Below, one piece after another: positions 19,364 through 28,322 of a stretch of 64,000 nucleotides of DNA; the first letter of the stretch is position 1, and the number at the start of each line of letters is the position of its first letter. Under the pieces are notes generated by a model. The model was given only the letters and a program-made list of their open reading frames with translations, was not told the DNA's origin and searched no databases. Both the position numbers and the translations under genes were made by a program. The stretch lies in the NCBI RefSeq assembly GCF_004216905.1, contig NZ_SGXJ01000002.1, positions 744,001-808,000 of the forward strand. Direction: 5' to 3'. The stretch is from Kribbella sp. VKM Ac-2569. Lineage in GTDB: Bacteria; Actinomycetota; Actinomycetes; Propionibacteriales; Kribbellaceae.

Positions 19364-20557
19364 TCATCCGAGCAACGACCGCGCGAAGTGGTCGTTGCCG
19401 TCCCGAACACCGGGAAGCACGAAGAAATAGCCGCCGCCGACCGGCCGGATGTAGTCGACGAGAGGCTCGTCGGCCAGCCTGGTCTGCACGGCCTCGAACT
19501 GCCGGGCGATGTCCTGCTGGTACGCGCAGAACAGCAGCCCCATGTCCAGGTCACCGACCGCGTCGGTGCCCTTGTCGTAGCTGTAGCCGCGGCGCAGGAA
19601 CTGGCTGGCCGCGGTGTCCGCGGTCCGCGGGTTCGCCCTGCGGATGTGGCTGGTCAGCGGAATCGCTCCGCCGGTCGGATCGGCCGGATAGTTCGGCAGG
19701 TCGGTCTCGCTGCTGCCGTCCAGCGGCGCGCCGGAGTCCCGGCGCCGGCCGAACATGTTCTCCTGCTCGCCGACCGACACCCGGTCCCAGAACTCGACCA
19801 GCATCCGGATCTGGCGCAGCACTTGGTAGCTGCCGCCCTCGGTCCAGGCCGGCTCGCCGTTCCCCTTGCCTACCCACACGAGCTTGTCGTGGTCGGCCGA
19901 TGCCGGCTTGACAATGCCGTCCTTGAAACCCATCAGGTTGCGCGGGGCACCGGCGGGCCGCGGCGGGCTCTGGAAGCCGTCCACCCGCCAGCGCAGTTGC
20001 ATCGCGCCTCGAGTGTGCCGAGCGACGTCCCGCAGCGCGTGCAGGACGGTGTCGGTCTCCGACGCGCACAACTGCAGGCTCAGATCCCCGTTACACAGGC
20101 TGTCGTCCAGACTGTCGTTCGGGAACTCCTTCATCGCCGTCAACTTCGCCGGCTTGCGATCCTTCAGGCCGTACCGGTCGTCGAACAGGGACGCCCCGAC
20201 GCCGACGGTGACCGTCAGATCGTCGCCCGGCATGTCTGGTCCGAGTACGCCGGAATCGGCCGGCGGGGCCGTGATCCCCAACGGCGGCAGCGCACCGCCC
20301 GCGGTCAGCAGCCGCGCCCGGTCGGTCAACGTTCTTAACAGGTCGGTCAGCTCTGTTTGGTTCGCCGCGATCACGTCGAACGACGCGAAGATCGCCTGCC
20401 TCTGCTGATCGGTGACGATGCCGGCCTGATGTACGCCGTGGAAGGGCACGGACGTTGACTTCGCCGCGTCGGCGGACACCGTCAGCCCGGTCGCTGCCGC
20501 AGCACCGGCTCCCGCGAGTGCTCCGCGCAGGAAGGATCGGCGGCCGACCTCACTCAT
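19364..20557 (-). CDS. efeB: Dyp-type haem peroxidase EfeB, Tat-exported
   Basis: 397 residues. The N terminus carries a twin-arginine signal ([20 protein letters not shown]). The Dyp-peroxidase core shows the GxxDG motif as MGFKDG, the conserved Arg/His haem region around [19 protein letters not shown] and a C-terminal FVLPGVRDG. EfeB is an extracytoplasmic haem peroxidase/deferrochelatase that works with EfeO and the EfeU permease in iron uptake. It overlaps efeO by four bases (ATGA), so the pair is coupled. No efeU is present nearby. Confidence 0.93.
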   Translation of the reverse strand: MSEVGRRSFLRGALAGAGAAAATGLTVSADAAKSTSVPFHGVHQAGIVTDQQRQAIFASFDVIAANQTELTDLLRTLTDRARLLTAGGALPPLGITAPPADSGVLGPDMPGDDLTVTVGVGASLFDDRYGLKDRKPAKLTAMKEFPNDSLDDSLCNGDLSLQLCASETDTVLHALRDVARHTRGAMQLRWRVDGFQSPPRPAGAPRNLMGFKDGIVKPASADHDKLVWVGKGNGEPAWTEGGSYQVLRQIRMLVEFWDRVSVGEQENMFGRRRDSGAPLDGSSETDLPNYPADPTGGAIPLTSHIRRANPRTADTAASQFLRRGYSYDKGTDAVGDLDMGLLFCAYQQDIARQFEAVQTRLADEPLVDYIRPVGGGYFFVLPGVRDGNDHFARSLLG

Positions 20558-21672
20558 GAGGCCCTCCGCACTTCACAGATCGCGGCGACCGGAGCGAGCT
20601 TCTCCAGCAACTCCCCCACCGCACCGTTGAGCTGCTCCCGCGTGGTCCGATCCAACTGGTCGACCGGCGTGTTCCGATGCGCGGTCAGCAACGTGCGCAC
20701 CCGTCCCTCCCACTTCAGAACCTCGGGCAGGTCGGGGTAGCGCGGCTTGAGCACCGGATCCAAGATGGCCAGCACCTTCGCCATACCGTTCAAGTTCGCC
20801 AGCGCGGTGTTCAGCGACGTACCGCTGCCTTGATCGTTCTCTCCGGTCAGCTCGAACTGAAGCGCGTTCTCCATGATCTCGTGGGCGCGCAGCCCGAGAT
20901 CGTTCGGATCCACCTGCTCATTGGGCAGATCCTTCTGCAGGCCGTGGACGTCGGCCGCCAACTGGTCCGCGATCGGCTTCAGCCCAGAGCCCTTGTGCCA
21001 CAAGCCTTTCTCCAACAAATGAAACCCGTTGGCGGACCCATCGATCTTGTCCGCGAAGTCCCCGAACGCGTCGTACGCCGCGCCGAGCGAGTTGTACGCC
21101 AGGTGCGCAGACAGCCAGTCGGTCCGGGCCGCGTCCAAGTTGCCGGCGTCCACATCAGCACGCAACTTGTCCGTCTTGACGGCCAGATCCGCGACGCCAC
21201 GAGCGACCCCGGCCTGGTACTTCTTCACCAGCGGCAGCAGGTCGTTCTTGGTGACCGGTATGACGGCAGGACCGCCCTGCGCATCACCCGTCAGCGTGAC
21301 TGTCGGACCGGTGATCGCGTCGGCGTCCTCGATCAGGCAGCGGATCGCGTACTGCCCGGCGCCGAGTTGCACGTCCATCGACGCGCTCGTGTTCGGACCC
21401 AGACCCTCAACCTCGCCGTACACCTTGTTGCTGCGGACCTCCACGAGGTCGACCTCCGCGGCCGCGTCGCCGGTGTTGTGGACGACGAGCGTCTGCCGGC
21501 CGGTCTTCGCGTCCGTCCAGCCCTGACCACACTGGCTGCGGGACACGCTGATCCCGGACGGGCGGCCGGTCGCGTCGGCGGAATCTTCCCAGGGCCGCCA
21601 GACCGTCACCCCCACCGCCGCGCTCAGTACGACCAATGCGACAGCCGCCGGCACCGGACGGGGTGTGCGCAC
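20554..21672 (-). CDS. efeO: EfeO-type periplasmic iron-binding protein (cupredoxin + M75 imelysin)
   Basis: 372 residues. A signal anchor (about 8-27) leads to a cupredoxin-like domain (about 40-130) and then an M75 imelysin-like domain with the HxxE motif in [11 protein letters not shown]. In Efe systems this protein captures iron and hands it to EfeU. The start is GTG with AGGAG upstream. Cys residues in the cupredoxin part (SQCGQGW, IRCLIE) are conserved in the family. A weak iron-regulator-like element lies upstream (21710-21729). It is the first gene of its operon. Confidence 0.92.
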   Translation of the reverse strand: MRTPRPVPAAVALVVLSAAVGVTVWRPWEDSADATGRPSGISVSRSQCGQGWTDAKTGRQTLVVHNTGDAAAEVDLVEVRSNKVYGEVEGLGPNTSASMDVQLGAGQYAIRCLIEDADAITGPTVTLTGDAQGGPAVIPVTKNDLLPLVKKYQAGVARGVADLAVKTDKLRADVDAGNLDAARTDWLSAHLAYNSLGAAYDAFGDFADKIDGSANGFHLLEKGLWHKGSGLKPIADQLAADVHGLQKDLPNEQVDPNDLGLRAHEIMENALQFELTGENDQGSGTSLNTALANLNGMAKVLAILDPVLKPRYPDLPEVLKWEGRVRTLLTAHRNTPVDQLDRTTREQLNGAVGELLEKLAPVAAICEVRRAS

Positions 21673-21709
21673 GACAGGTCGCTCCTGAGCATCGGCAAAT
21701 TTATATTCG

Positions 21710-21729
21710 CCGGTAATGCTAATCCTCGG
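21710..21729 (-). promoter_or_regulatory. Possible iron-regulator (IdeR/DmdR-like) site and promoter of efeO
   Basis: On the minus strand CGAGGATTAGCATTACCGG matches about 10 of 19 positions of the IdeR/DtxR consensus, concentrated in AGG-TTAG and TTACC. Just downstream TATAAA could serve as a -10 element. Iron control of efe genes is usual, but the match is weak. Confidence 0.3.
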
Positions 21730-21808
21730 AAAGCCTGGAACTGCACGGGTTCGGCCTTGTTTGCCGGTCCGTTAACGCACTGTTCGTCCGCTACGCCTAC
21801 CGCTTCGG

Positions 21809-22717
21809 CTAGCGGCGAGCCGGAACTGAGAGCCGGCTGAGATCGGAGGCGACCACGATCTCGCCGGAGAACTCCGCCGCGGCTTCCTCGTGGAAGCGCT
21901 CCGGTTCCAGGTAGCGCTGGGAGAAGTGCGTGAGGACGAGCTTGCGGACGCCGCATTCGGCCGCGACCCGAGCGGCCTGGCGGGCGGTCAGGTGACCGAA
22001 ACGGCGGGCCAGTTCGGACTCGGACGACAGGTACGTCGACTCGATGACGAGCAGGTCGGCGCCGTCCGCGAGGCGCAGGACGTTCTCGCACAGGCGGGTG
22101 TCCATGATGAACGCGAACCGCTGCCCCGGTCGCAGCTCGCTCACGTCCTCCACATGAACAATGCGATCGCCGAGGTCGAGCGATCCGGCTCGTTGCAGCC
22201 GGCCGACGTCGGGCCCGGTCACGCCGTACGCCGCGAGCTTGTCCGGGAGCATCCGGCGTCCGTCGGGCTCGATCAACTGGTAGCCGAACGACTCGATCGG
22301 GTGCTCCAGGCGGCGCGCCCACAACTGGCCGAACGACCCGACCGACAGCAGCCCGTCCTCCTCCACCGGCTCCTCAAGCAGCTCGGCCCGCTCGAAGAAC
22401 GACGCGGCGTACCGCAACCGCGTGAAGTACGTCTGCCCCGACGCCGGGTAGTGCGCCCGCACCGGATGCGGCACGTCGTCCAGCGACAACCGCTGCACCA
22501 CACCTGGCACCCCGAGACAGTGATCGCCGTGGAAGTGCGTCACGCACAACCGCGTGATCGCCCGGGCCGGAAGCCCGGCGTAGATCATCTGCCGCTGCGT
22601 GCCCTCGCCGGGATCGAACAGAAACCCCTCGTCGTCCCAGCGCAGGAAGTACCCGTTCTGCGTGCGTTCCCGGGACGGCACCTGACTGCCGGTCCCGAGT
22701 ACGACGAGCTCACGCAA
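21809..22717 (-). CDS. rnz: Ribonuclease Z
   Basis: 302 residues. Metallo-beta-lactamase-fold endonuclease that removes 3' trailers from tRNA precursors. The N terminus [22 protein letters not shown] and zinc motif [10 protein letters not shown] (His61, His63, Asp65, His66) are typical, as are MDTRLCENV and LTHFSQRY. The family N terminus places the start at a TTG (22717) inside the last codons of the dehydratase gene, an 8-base overlap; the longer open frame upstream runs in the wrong frame of that gene. It is the last gene of the glyS-dehydratase-rnz cluster. Confidence 0.93.
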   Translation of the reverse strand: MRELVVLGTGSQVPSRERTQNGYFLRWDDEGFLFDPGEGTQRQMIYAGLPARAITRLCVTHFHGDHCLGVPGVVQRLSLDDVPHPVRAHYPASGQTYFTRLRYAASFFERAELLEEPVEEDGLLSVGSFGQLWARRLEHPIESFGYQLIEPDGRRMLPDKLAAYGVTGPDVGRLQRAGSLDLGDRIVHVEDVSELRPGQRFAFIMDTRLCENVLRLADGADLLVIESTYLSSESELARRFGHLTARQAARVAAECGVRKLVLTHFSQRYLEPERFHEEAAAEFSGEIVVASDLSRLSVPARR

Positions 22718-23678
22718 GCGCCGACACCAACGTGGAGGACGACATGTTGCCGCCGCAGGACACCACCGCGACACGCTTCCCGGCCAATTCGGTACGTCGT
22801 GCGCTCGCAGCCGCGAACGCCAGCGCCGCCGAGCCTTCGATCAGCTGGTGCTCGGTGTCGATCACCGTCCGGAGCGCGTCGCGAATCGCATCCTCCTCGA
22901 CCAGCACCCAGTCGTCGACCAGTTCACGGCACAGGGCGAAGGTGATACTCCCCGGCTCGACGCTGCCCGCCGTACCGTCCGACAACGTCTGCCCGGCGTC
23001 GACCTGCACGATCTCGCCGGCCCGTACCGAGGCCGCCATCGCATCGTCGACGGCCGGCTGCGCGCCGTACACGCGGATCCCGGGCAAGTGCTTCTTGAGC
23101 ACCGAAGCGACCCCGCTGATCAGCCCGCCGCCACCGACCGCCACCACGACCGCATCGAGCGGCTCACCGGCCAACTGCTCGACGATCTCCACGCCGACCG
23201 TCCCCTGCCCGGCAATGATGTCCGGATCGTTGTACGGCGGGACGTACGCCAGCCCGTGCTCCGCGGCGTACGCCCGGGCCTTGATCTCGAGGACGCCGGT
23301 GTCGTTGCCCTCGGCCCGTAGTTCGAGACCTAGCCGGCGCAGTGCCGCGACCTTGCCGGGCGCGGCGTTCTCGGGCAGGTAGACGATGCCATGGCCCCCG
23401 AGCGTCGCGAGCGCGTTACCGACGCCGAGCCCGTGATTCCCGGTCGACGCCGTGATCACGCCTGCCGCACGCTCTGCCTCGGTCAGCGTGAGGATCTTCG
23501 CCAGCGCGCCGCGGGCCTTGAACGATCCCGTCCGCTGCTGGTGCTCGCACTTCACGAGCACCTCGGCGCCGAGCTCCTCGCTGAACGCGCCGTACCGGAC
23601 AAACGGTGTCGGCGGCAGATGCTCCCGCAGGGCCGGCGCGACGCGCTCGGCCCGTGCCGCAGCTTCTGCGGGGGTCAT
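22710..23678 (-). CDS. PLP-dependent threonine/serine dehydratase family protein
   Basis: 322 residues, fold type II PLP enzyme without an ACT regulatory domain, so nearer to catabolic threonine dehydratase or serine racemase-like proteins than to biosynthetic IlvA. The PLP lysine is Lys54 in [11 protein letters not shown], the Asn loop is STGNHGLGV and the phosphate-binding loop is VGGGGLISG. It converts Thr/Ser to 2-oxo acids or a related substrate. The ATG at 23678 overlaps the glyS stop (TGATG); a GTG one codon earlier is also possible. Overlap on both sides ties it to glyS and rnz. Confidence 0.88.
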   Translation of the reverse strand: MTPAEAAARAERVAPALREHLPPTPFVRYGAFSEELGAEVLVKCEHQQRTGSFKARGALAKILTLTEAERAAGVITASTGNHGLGVGNALATLGGHGIVYLPENAAPGKVAALRRLGLELRAEGNDTGVLEIKARAYAAEHGLAYVPPYNDPDIIAGQGTVGVEIVEQLAGEPLDAVVVAVGGGGLISGVASVLKKHLPGIRVYGAQPAVDDAMAASVRAGEIVQVDAGQTLSDGTAGSVEPGSITFALCRELVDDWVLVEEDAIRDALRTVIDTEHQLIEGSAALAFAAASARRTELAGKRVAVVSCGGNMSSSTLVSALA

Positions 23679-26674
23679 CACTCTGCAGGGTTGAGGCTCG
23701 TGCCGAGGGCTTGCCAGTCGAGGACCGGTGCGGCGAGCTTGCTGATTGTTGCCAGCAGCCCCAACCGCGCGGCGCGGATCTCCGGTTCCTTCGCCATCAC
23801 GAGGATCTCGTCGAAGAACGCGTTCACCGGCTCGACCAGGACCGACGCGGTGGAGACGAAGTCACCGAGCCCGGTCGGTGCCTGCCCGATCTTCTGGACC
23901 GCCTCGTGCAGCACGACCTCGGCAGGCTCCGTGAGCTTGCCGGCGTCGTACTCCGCCGCGGTGCCTTCCGGAACGATCCGGCGGACCCGCTGCAGTACGG
24001 CGACCAGATCGGCGAAGTCGCTGTTGCCGACCAGGCCTTGCAGGGTCTTCAGCGTCTCGTCCGCGACCACTGGAGCAGTTGCCAACGGCAACACCGCGGC
24101 GACCTGGAGGTGGTCGTCGCCACGGTCGAGCAGCTGCTGCTCATACCGCCGTACGGTGAAGTCGGCGACCTCGTCGAGCGAGTCCGCCGGTACGTCGATG
24201 CCTTGCGCACCGATCTCGTCCGCGGCCGCCTTCAGGCCCACCGGCAACGTGATCGCCCGCAGTTCCGGGTGCTCGCGGAGGATCGCGACGACACCGGCCG
24301 CGGCCCGGCGCAGCGCGAACGGGTCGGAGCTTCCGGTCGGCTTCGCGCCGATCCCGAACAGACCGGCCAACAGATCGAACCGGTCGGCGAGCGCGAGCAG
24401 CGCGCCCGGAGTCGTGGACGGGACGGGGTCACCGGCCGACCGCGGCAGTTCCATGTCGTACAGGGCCTGCGCGACGGCCTCGGTCTCACCGGCGCGCTTG
24501 GCGTACTCGCGCGCCATCGTGCCGGCCAGGCTGGTCAGCTCGACCACCATCTGCGAACCCAGGTCGAACTTGGCCAGCTCGGCGGCCCGCTTCAACGTCG
24601 TCAGGTCGTCGCCATCGATCTCGACGGTGGCCGCCAATGCCAAGGCGATCCGCCCGATCCGGGCGGCGCGGTCGGCCATCGAGCCGAGCCGCTCCTCGAA
24701 GGCCAGCTTCTCCAGCTCGCTTTTCATCTCCTCCAGCGGCGTCTCCAGGTCGGCCCGCCAGAAGAACGCGGCGTCCTCGTAGCGCGCTCGCAGTACGCCC
24801 TCGTTGCCGGCCCGGACCAGGTCCTCGTCGACCGAACCGTTGGCCACGGCAACGAAGTGCGGCAGCAGCTTGCCGTCACCGTCGCGGACCGGCAGGTAGC
24901 GCTGGTGCTTGCGCATGACGGTCGTGAGGATCTCGCTCGGCAGGTCCAGGTAGTCGGCCGCGAACCCGCCCAGGATCGGCGTCGGCTCCTCGATCAGGTT
25001 GACGATCTGGTCGAGCAGCGCGGACTCACCCTCGACGTCGACCGTGCCGCCGACAACCTTCGACAGCTCCGCCGCGGCCTCGACGATCTGCGCCCGCCGC
25101 CGGGCCGGGTCGGCCTCGATACCGTGGATCCGGAGCAGGTCCAGGTAGCCCTCGGCCGACGCGATCTCGACCTTCGGCTGCGCCGCGGTCCGGTGTACCC
25201 GCGTCGTCCGTCCGGCCGCGAGGCTCGAGACAGAGACCGGGACGATCTCGTCGCCGAGCAGCGCGACCAGCCAGCGGATCGGGCGGGTGAACGACAGCTT
25301 GGCGTCGTTCCACCGCATGTTCTTGTCCGAACGGAGACCGGCGACGATCTCGCTCAGCACGCCGCTCAGCACCTCGGCCGCACCGCGACCCGGGTCCGGC
25401 TTGGTCACCGCGACGTACTCGATGCCGTCGACATCCAGGTCGTGCAGCTCGGTCGGCTCCACCTTCTGGCCGCGGGCGAACCCGGCGGCGGCCTTGGTGA
25501 GGTTGCCGTCGGCGTCGTACGCGGCCGCCTTCTTCGGACCACGGACCACACGCTCGGCGTCCGGCTCACCGGCCTGGACGGAAGCGACGAAGGCGACCAC
25601 GCGGCGCGGGGTCGCGTACGTCGTGATCGCGCCGTGCTCGAGCCGCGTCGCGGCCAGCTTCTCCTCCAGCGCGGCCTGCACCGCCGCGGCGGTCTTCGTG
25701 ACCTCGGACGGCGGCATCTCCTCCGTGCCGATCTCGAAGGTCAGCTGCCGGGTCCCGGTGATCGCCGGGAACTCGGTCGGCTCCTCCGCGGCCGGCGGCA
25801 GCTCGGCCAGACCCAACGGGTGCTTCAGCTCCTCGCGGCGCTCAGCCCACAGCCGCGAGACCTCGCGGGCCAGGGTCCGCATCCGGCCGAACGCCTTGGC
25901 GCGTTCCGTCGTACTGACGGCGCCGCGGGCGTCGAGGACGTTGAACGTGTGCGAGCACCGCAGTACCTGGATGTGCGCCGGCACCGGGAGGCGGTCGTCG
26001 ATCATCCGGCGGGCCTCGTTCGCGTACTCCTCGAACAGCCGCTTCTGCGACTCCACGTCCGCGTCGTCCAGGTAGTACCGGCTCATCTCGTACTCCGCCT
26101 GGCCGAACGCCTCGCCGTACGAGATGCCCGGCGCGTAGGCGATGTCCTTGAAGTGCGAGACGCCCTGCAGCGCCATCATGATCCGCTCGATGCCGTAGGT
26201 GATCTCCACCGACACCGGGTCCAGCGTCATCCCGCCGGCCTGCTGGAAGTACGTGAACTGGGTGATCTCCAGACCGTCCAGCCAGACCTCCCAGCCCAGG
26301 CCCCAGGACCCAGTCGCCGGGTTCGCCCAGTTGTCCTCGACGAACCGTACGTCGTGCGCGTCGATGTCGATCCCGAGCGCGGACAGGCTGTCCAGGAACA
26401 GCTCCTGCGGGTTGCCCGGGTCCGGCTTGAGCACCACCTGGAACTGGGTGTGCGTCTGCAGCCGGTTCGGGTTCTCGCCGTAGCGGCTGTCGTCCGGCCG
26501 CACACTCGGCTCGACGTACGCCACCCGCCACGGCTCCGGACCGAGCACCCGCAGGATGGTGGCCGGGTTCAGCGTTCCGGCACCGACCTCGGTGTTGAAC
26601 GGCTGCACGATCATGCAGCCCCGGTCGGTCCAGTACTTCGTGAGCGCGAGCAGCGCTTCCTGCATGGTGAGCAC
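23678..26674 (-). CDS. glyS: Glycyl-tRNA synthetase, fused alpha and beta subunits
   Basis: 998 residues. The first 290 residues are a bacterial GlyRS alpha subunit (MLTMQEALLALTKYWTDRGC, GENPNRLQTHTQFQVVLKP, EITYGIERIMMALQG), continuing through an Ala/Pro-rich linker (about 295-325) into the beta subunit (TRQLTFEIGTEEMPPSEV, later MVVELTSLAGTMAREYAKR, and a C-terminal anticodon-binding region). It charges tRNA-Gly. Actinobacteria more often have the unrelated homodimeric GlyRS, so the fused form is notable. A GTG at 26674 with GAGG six bases upstream gives the family N terminus; a TTG 12 bases earlier is less likely. Confidence 0.95.
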   Translation of the reverse strand: MLTMQEALLALTKYWTDRGCMIVQPFNTEVGAGTLNPATILRVLGPEPWRVAYVEPSVRPDDSRYGENPNRLQTHTQFQVVLKPDPGNPQELFLDSLSALGIDIDAHDVRFVEDNWANPATGSWGLGWEVWLDGLEITQFTYFQQAGGMTLDPVSVEITYGIERIMMALQGVSHFKDIAYAPGISYGEAFGQAEYEMSRYYLDDADVESQKRLFEEYANEARRMIDDRLPVPAHIQVLRCSHTFNVLDARGAVSTTERAKAFGRMRTLAREVSRLWAERREELKHPLGLAELPPAAEEPTEFPAITGTRQLTFEIGTEEMPPSEVTKTAAAVQAALEEKLAATRLEHGAITTYATPRRVVAFVASVQAGEPDAERVVRGPKKAAAYDADGNLTKAAAGFARGQKVEPTELHDLDVDGIEYVAVTKPDPGRGAAEVLSGVLSEIVAGLRSDKNMRWNDAKLSFTRPIRWLVALLGDEIVPVSVSSLAAGRTTRVHRTAAQPKVEIASAEGYLDLLRIHGIEADPARRRAQIVEAAAELSKVVGGTVDVEGESALLDQIVNLIEEPTPILGGFAADYLDLPSEILTTVMRKHQRYLPVRDGDGKLLPHFVAVANGSVDEDLVRAGNEGVLRARYEDAAFFWRADLETPLEEMKSELEKLAFEERLGSMADRAARIGRIALALAATVEIDGDDLTTLKRAAELAKFDLGSQMVVELTSLAGTMAREYAKRAGETEAVAQALYDMELPRSAGDPVPSTTPGALLALADRFDLLAGLFGIGAKPTGSSDPFALRRAAAGVVAILREHPELRAITLPVGLKAAADEIGAQGIDVPADSLDEVADFTVRRYEQQLLDRGDDHLQVAAVLPLATAPVVADETLKTLQGLVGNSDFADLVAVLQRVRRIVPEGTAAEYDAGKLTEPAEVVLHEAVQKIGQAPTGLGDFVSTASVLVEPVNAFFDEILVMAKEPEIRAARLGLLATISKLAAPVLDWQALGTSLNPAE

Positions 26675-26720
26675 AGCAAACCTCAAGCCATCTTTCGGGG
26701 GGTTTCCGCAGCGAAGTCTA

Positions 26721-27257
26721 TTAGGCCGACGCCGGTGCTATGCCCCGGATTGCCAGGGTGAGCAAACGGTCGGCCTGAGCGGTGTCCTCGGCGCTGGCCA
26801 GCGAGATGCCGTTGACCAGCTTCAGCAGGTCCTCGATCCGGACTTCCGCGGGTACGGCGCCGGCGTCCTGAGCGCGCTCCAGCAGCTTCCGGCCGGCCGA
26901 GATCACCCGCGCGTGCGTGTCTGAACCACAGTCCCCACTCATCACCAGCGCCGTCGCGAGACCGCGGCTGCTGGTCGCGTGCCGGACCATCGCGCGCAGC
27001 CAGTTCGTCAACGCCTGCAGGGGATCCGGCTCGTCGAGCAGCTCCGTCGCCTGCGCACAGACCTCGTCGACACTGCTCCGGAACACCTCCTCCAGCAACC
27101 TGATCCGGCCGCCGAAATGCCGGTGCAGCGTCGCCGACCCGACACCCGCGCGGCGAGCGATCTCCTCCAGCGACGCGTCCGCGCCTTGCTCGGACACCAC
27201 CTCGGCCGCGACCGCGACCATGCGGTCCCGGTTCCGCTGGGCGTCAGCGCGCATCAT
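26721..27257 (-). CDS. TetR family regulator
   Basis: 178 residues. HTH reads ASLEEIARRAGVGSATLHRHFGGRIRLL (about residues 28-55), followed by a TetR C-terminal domain with LQALTNWLRAMVRHATSSRGL, resembling the SbtR-like C-terminal group. The first of two adjacent ATGs (27257) has AAGGGAC upstream. It is divergent from an F420-type LLM oxidoreductase, and a large dyad lies between them, so it likely represses both. It is separated by 46 bases from the glyS start downstream. Confidence 0.9.
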   Translation of the reverse strand: MMRADAQRNRDRMVAVAAEVVSEQGADASLEEIARRAGVGSATLHRHFGGRIRLLEEVFRSSVDEVCAQATELLDEPDPLQALTNWLRAMVRHATSSRGLATALVMSGDCGSDTHARVISAGRKLLERAQDAGAVPAEVRIEDLLKLVNGISLASAEDTAQADRLLTLAIRGIAPASA

Positions 27258-27276
27258 GCCGTCCCTTGACGTAAGT

Positions 27277-27323
27277 GGGGTGGTCCCCCATATCGTAGCC
27301 GAAGATAATCGGGGGGCCACCCC
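27277..27323. promoter_or_regulatory. Paired GGGGTGG/CCACCCC operator between TetR and LLM genes
   Basis: GGGGTGGTCCCCC (27277-27289) and GGGGGGCCACCCC (27311-27323) are near-perfect inverted copies, 21 bases apart, and each is itself a small dyad. The flanking ATATCG and GATAATC extend the symmetry. The element lies between divergent starts at 27257 and 27346. Confidence 0.7.
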
Positions 27324-27345
27324 GTTTAGATCGAGGAGACATGAG

Positions 27346-28245
27346 ATGCGCATTGGGATGGCGTTCGGCGACGTCCGTGGACGGGCCCCGCTCACCGAGA
27401 TCACCCGGCAGATCCAGGAGGCGGCCGCGGCCGGGGCCGCCTCTGCCTGGGTGACGCACGGCATGGGCTGGGACGCCCTCACCACGCTGGCGGTCGCCGG
27501 CCCCGCGGCTCCCGGTATCGAGCTCGGCACCGCGGTCGTACCGTTCCCGCAGCGGCACCCGCTCGTGCTCGCGAAGCAGGCATTGACCGTGCAGGCGGCG
27601 GTCGGCAACCGGCTCACACTCGGCATCGGCGCCGGCATCGCCCGGATGGTCAGCACGATGTACGGGTTACCCACCGATCGGCCGGCTCGACGGATGCGCG
27701 AGTACCTGGAAGTGCTGCGGCCACTGCTCCGGGGCGAGACGGTCGACCATCACGGCGAGACCTACACGGCCGTCGGTGCGATCGACCTTCCCGGGGCCGA
27801 GGCTCCGTCAGTGCTGCTCGCCGCGCTCGGGCCCGCGATGCTGAAGGTGGCGGGCGAGCTCGCCGACGGCACGATCACCTGGATGACCGGACCCCAGACA
27901 CTCACCAACCACGTCGTACCGACCATCACTCGAGCGTCCGGGAGCCGCACCCCGCGCATCGTGGCGGGCCTTGGTGTGTGTCTCACGTCCGCCGAGGACG
28001 CCGTACGGGCGCGGTTCGCCGAGCAGTTCGCGCTGGCCGGACAGGTCCCGGAGTACCGCGCGATGCTCGACCGGGAAAGCGCCGACGGTCCGGCCGACGT
28101 ACTGATCGTCGGCGACGAGGACTCGATCGCGAAGCAGCTCGCCCGGATCGGCGACACCGGCGCGACCGACCTGATGCTGGCGCCGATCGGCACCGCGGAG
28201 GAGCAGGACCGGACGACCGCGTTCCTGTCTACAGTGGTGCGGTGA
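27346..28245 (+). CDS. LLM class F420-dependent oxidoreductase
   Basis: 299 residues with the luciferase-like TIM-barrel fold. MRIGMAFGDVRGRAPLTEI, ELGTAVVPFPQRHPLVLAKQALTV and RLTLGIGAG are typical of TIGR03564-like F420 oxidoreductases, which use the deazaflavin F420 rather than FMN. The substrate is unknown. The ATG at 27346 is supported by GGAG seven bases upstream; an ATG five bases earlier is out of frame. Divergent from the TetR gene at 26721-27257, whose operator dyad sits in its promoter. Confidence 0.9.
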   Translation: MRIGMAFGDVRGRAPLTEITRQIQEAAAAGAASAWVTHGMGWDALTTLAVAGPAAPGIELGTAVVPFPQRHPLVLAKQALTVQAAVGNRLTLGIGAGIARMVSTMYGLPTDRPARRMREYLEVLRPLLRGETVDHHGETYTAVGAIDLPGAEAPSVLLAALGPAMLKVAGELADGTITWMTGPQTLTNHVVPTITRASGSRTPRIVAGLGVCLTSAEDAVRARFAEQFALAGQVPEYRAMLDRESADGPADVLIVGDEDSIAKQLARIGDTGATDLMLAPIGTAEEQDRTTAFLSTVVR

Positions 28246-28322
28246 CCTCGCCCAGACATGCGGCGGTAGTTCTCTAGTTCCGTCGTCCGCTCCCCGGCGC
28301 CGATCCGGCGTTCGGGTGAGCC

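Noticed and set aside
21773..21808. Extra small gene between efeO and rnz
   Set aside because: The gap holds only the efeO leader; no start codon with a ribosome site was found.
26675..26720. T-box leader upstream of glyS
   Set aside because: Only 46 bases separate the TetR stop and the glyS start, too little for a T-box with stem I and an antiterminator.
23606..26761. Plus-strand open frame of about 1050 codons
   Set aside because: Antisense to the fused glycyl-tRNA synthetase; low-complexity Arg/Leu/Gly composition and no homology-like motif.
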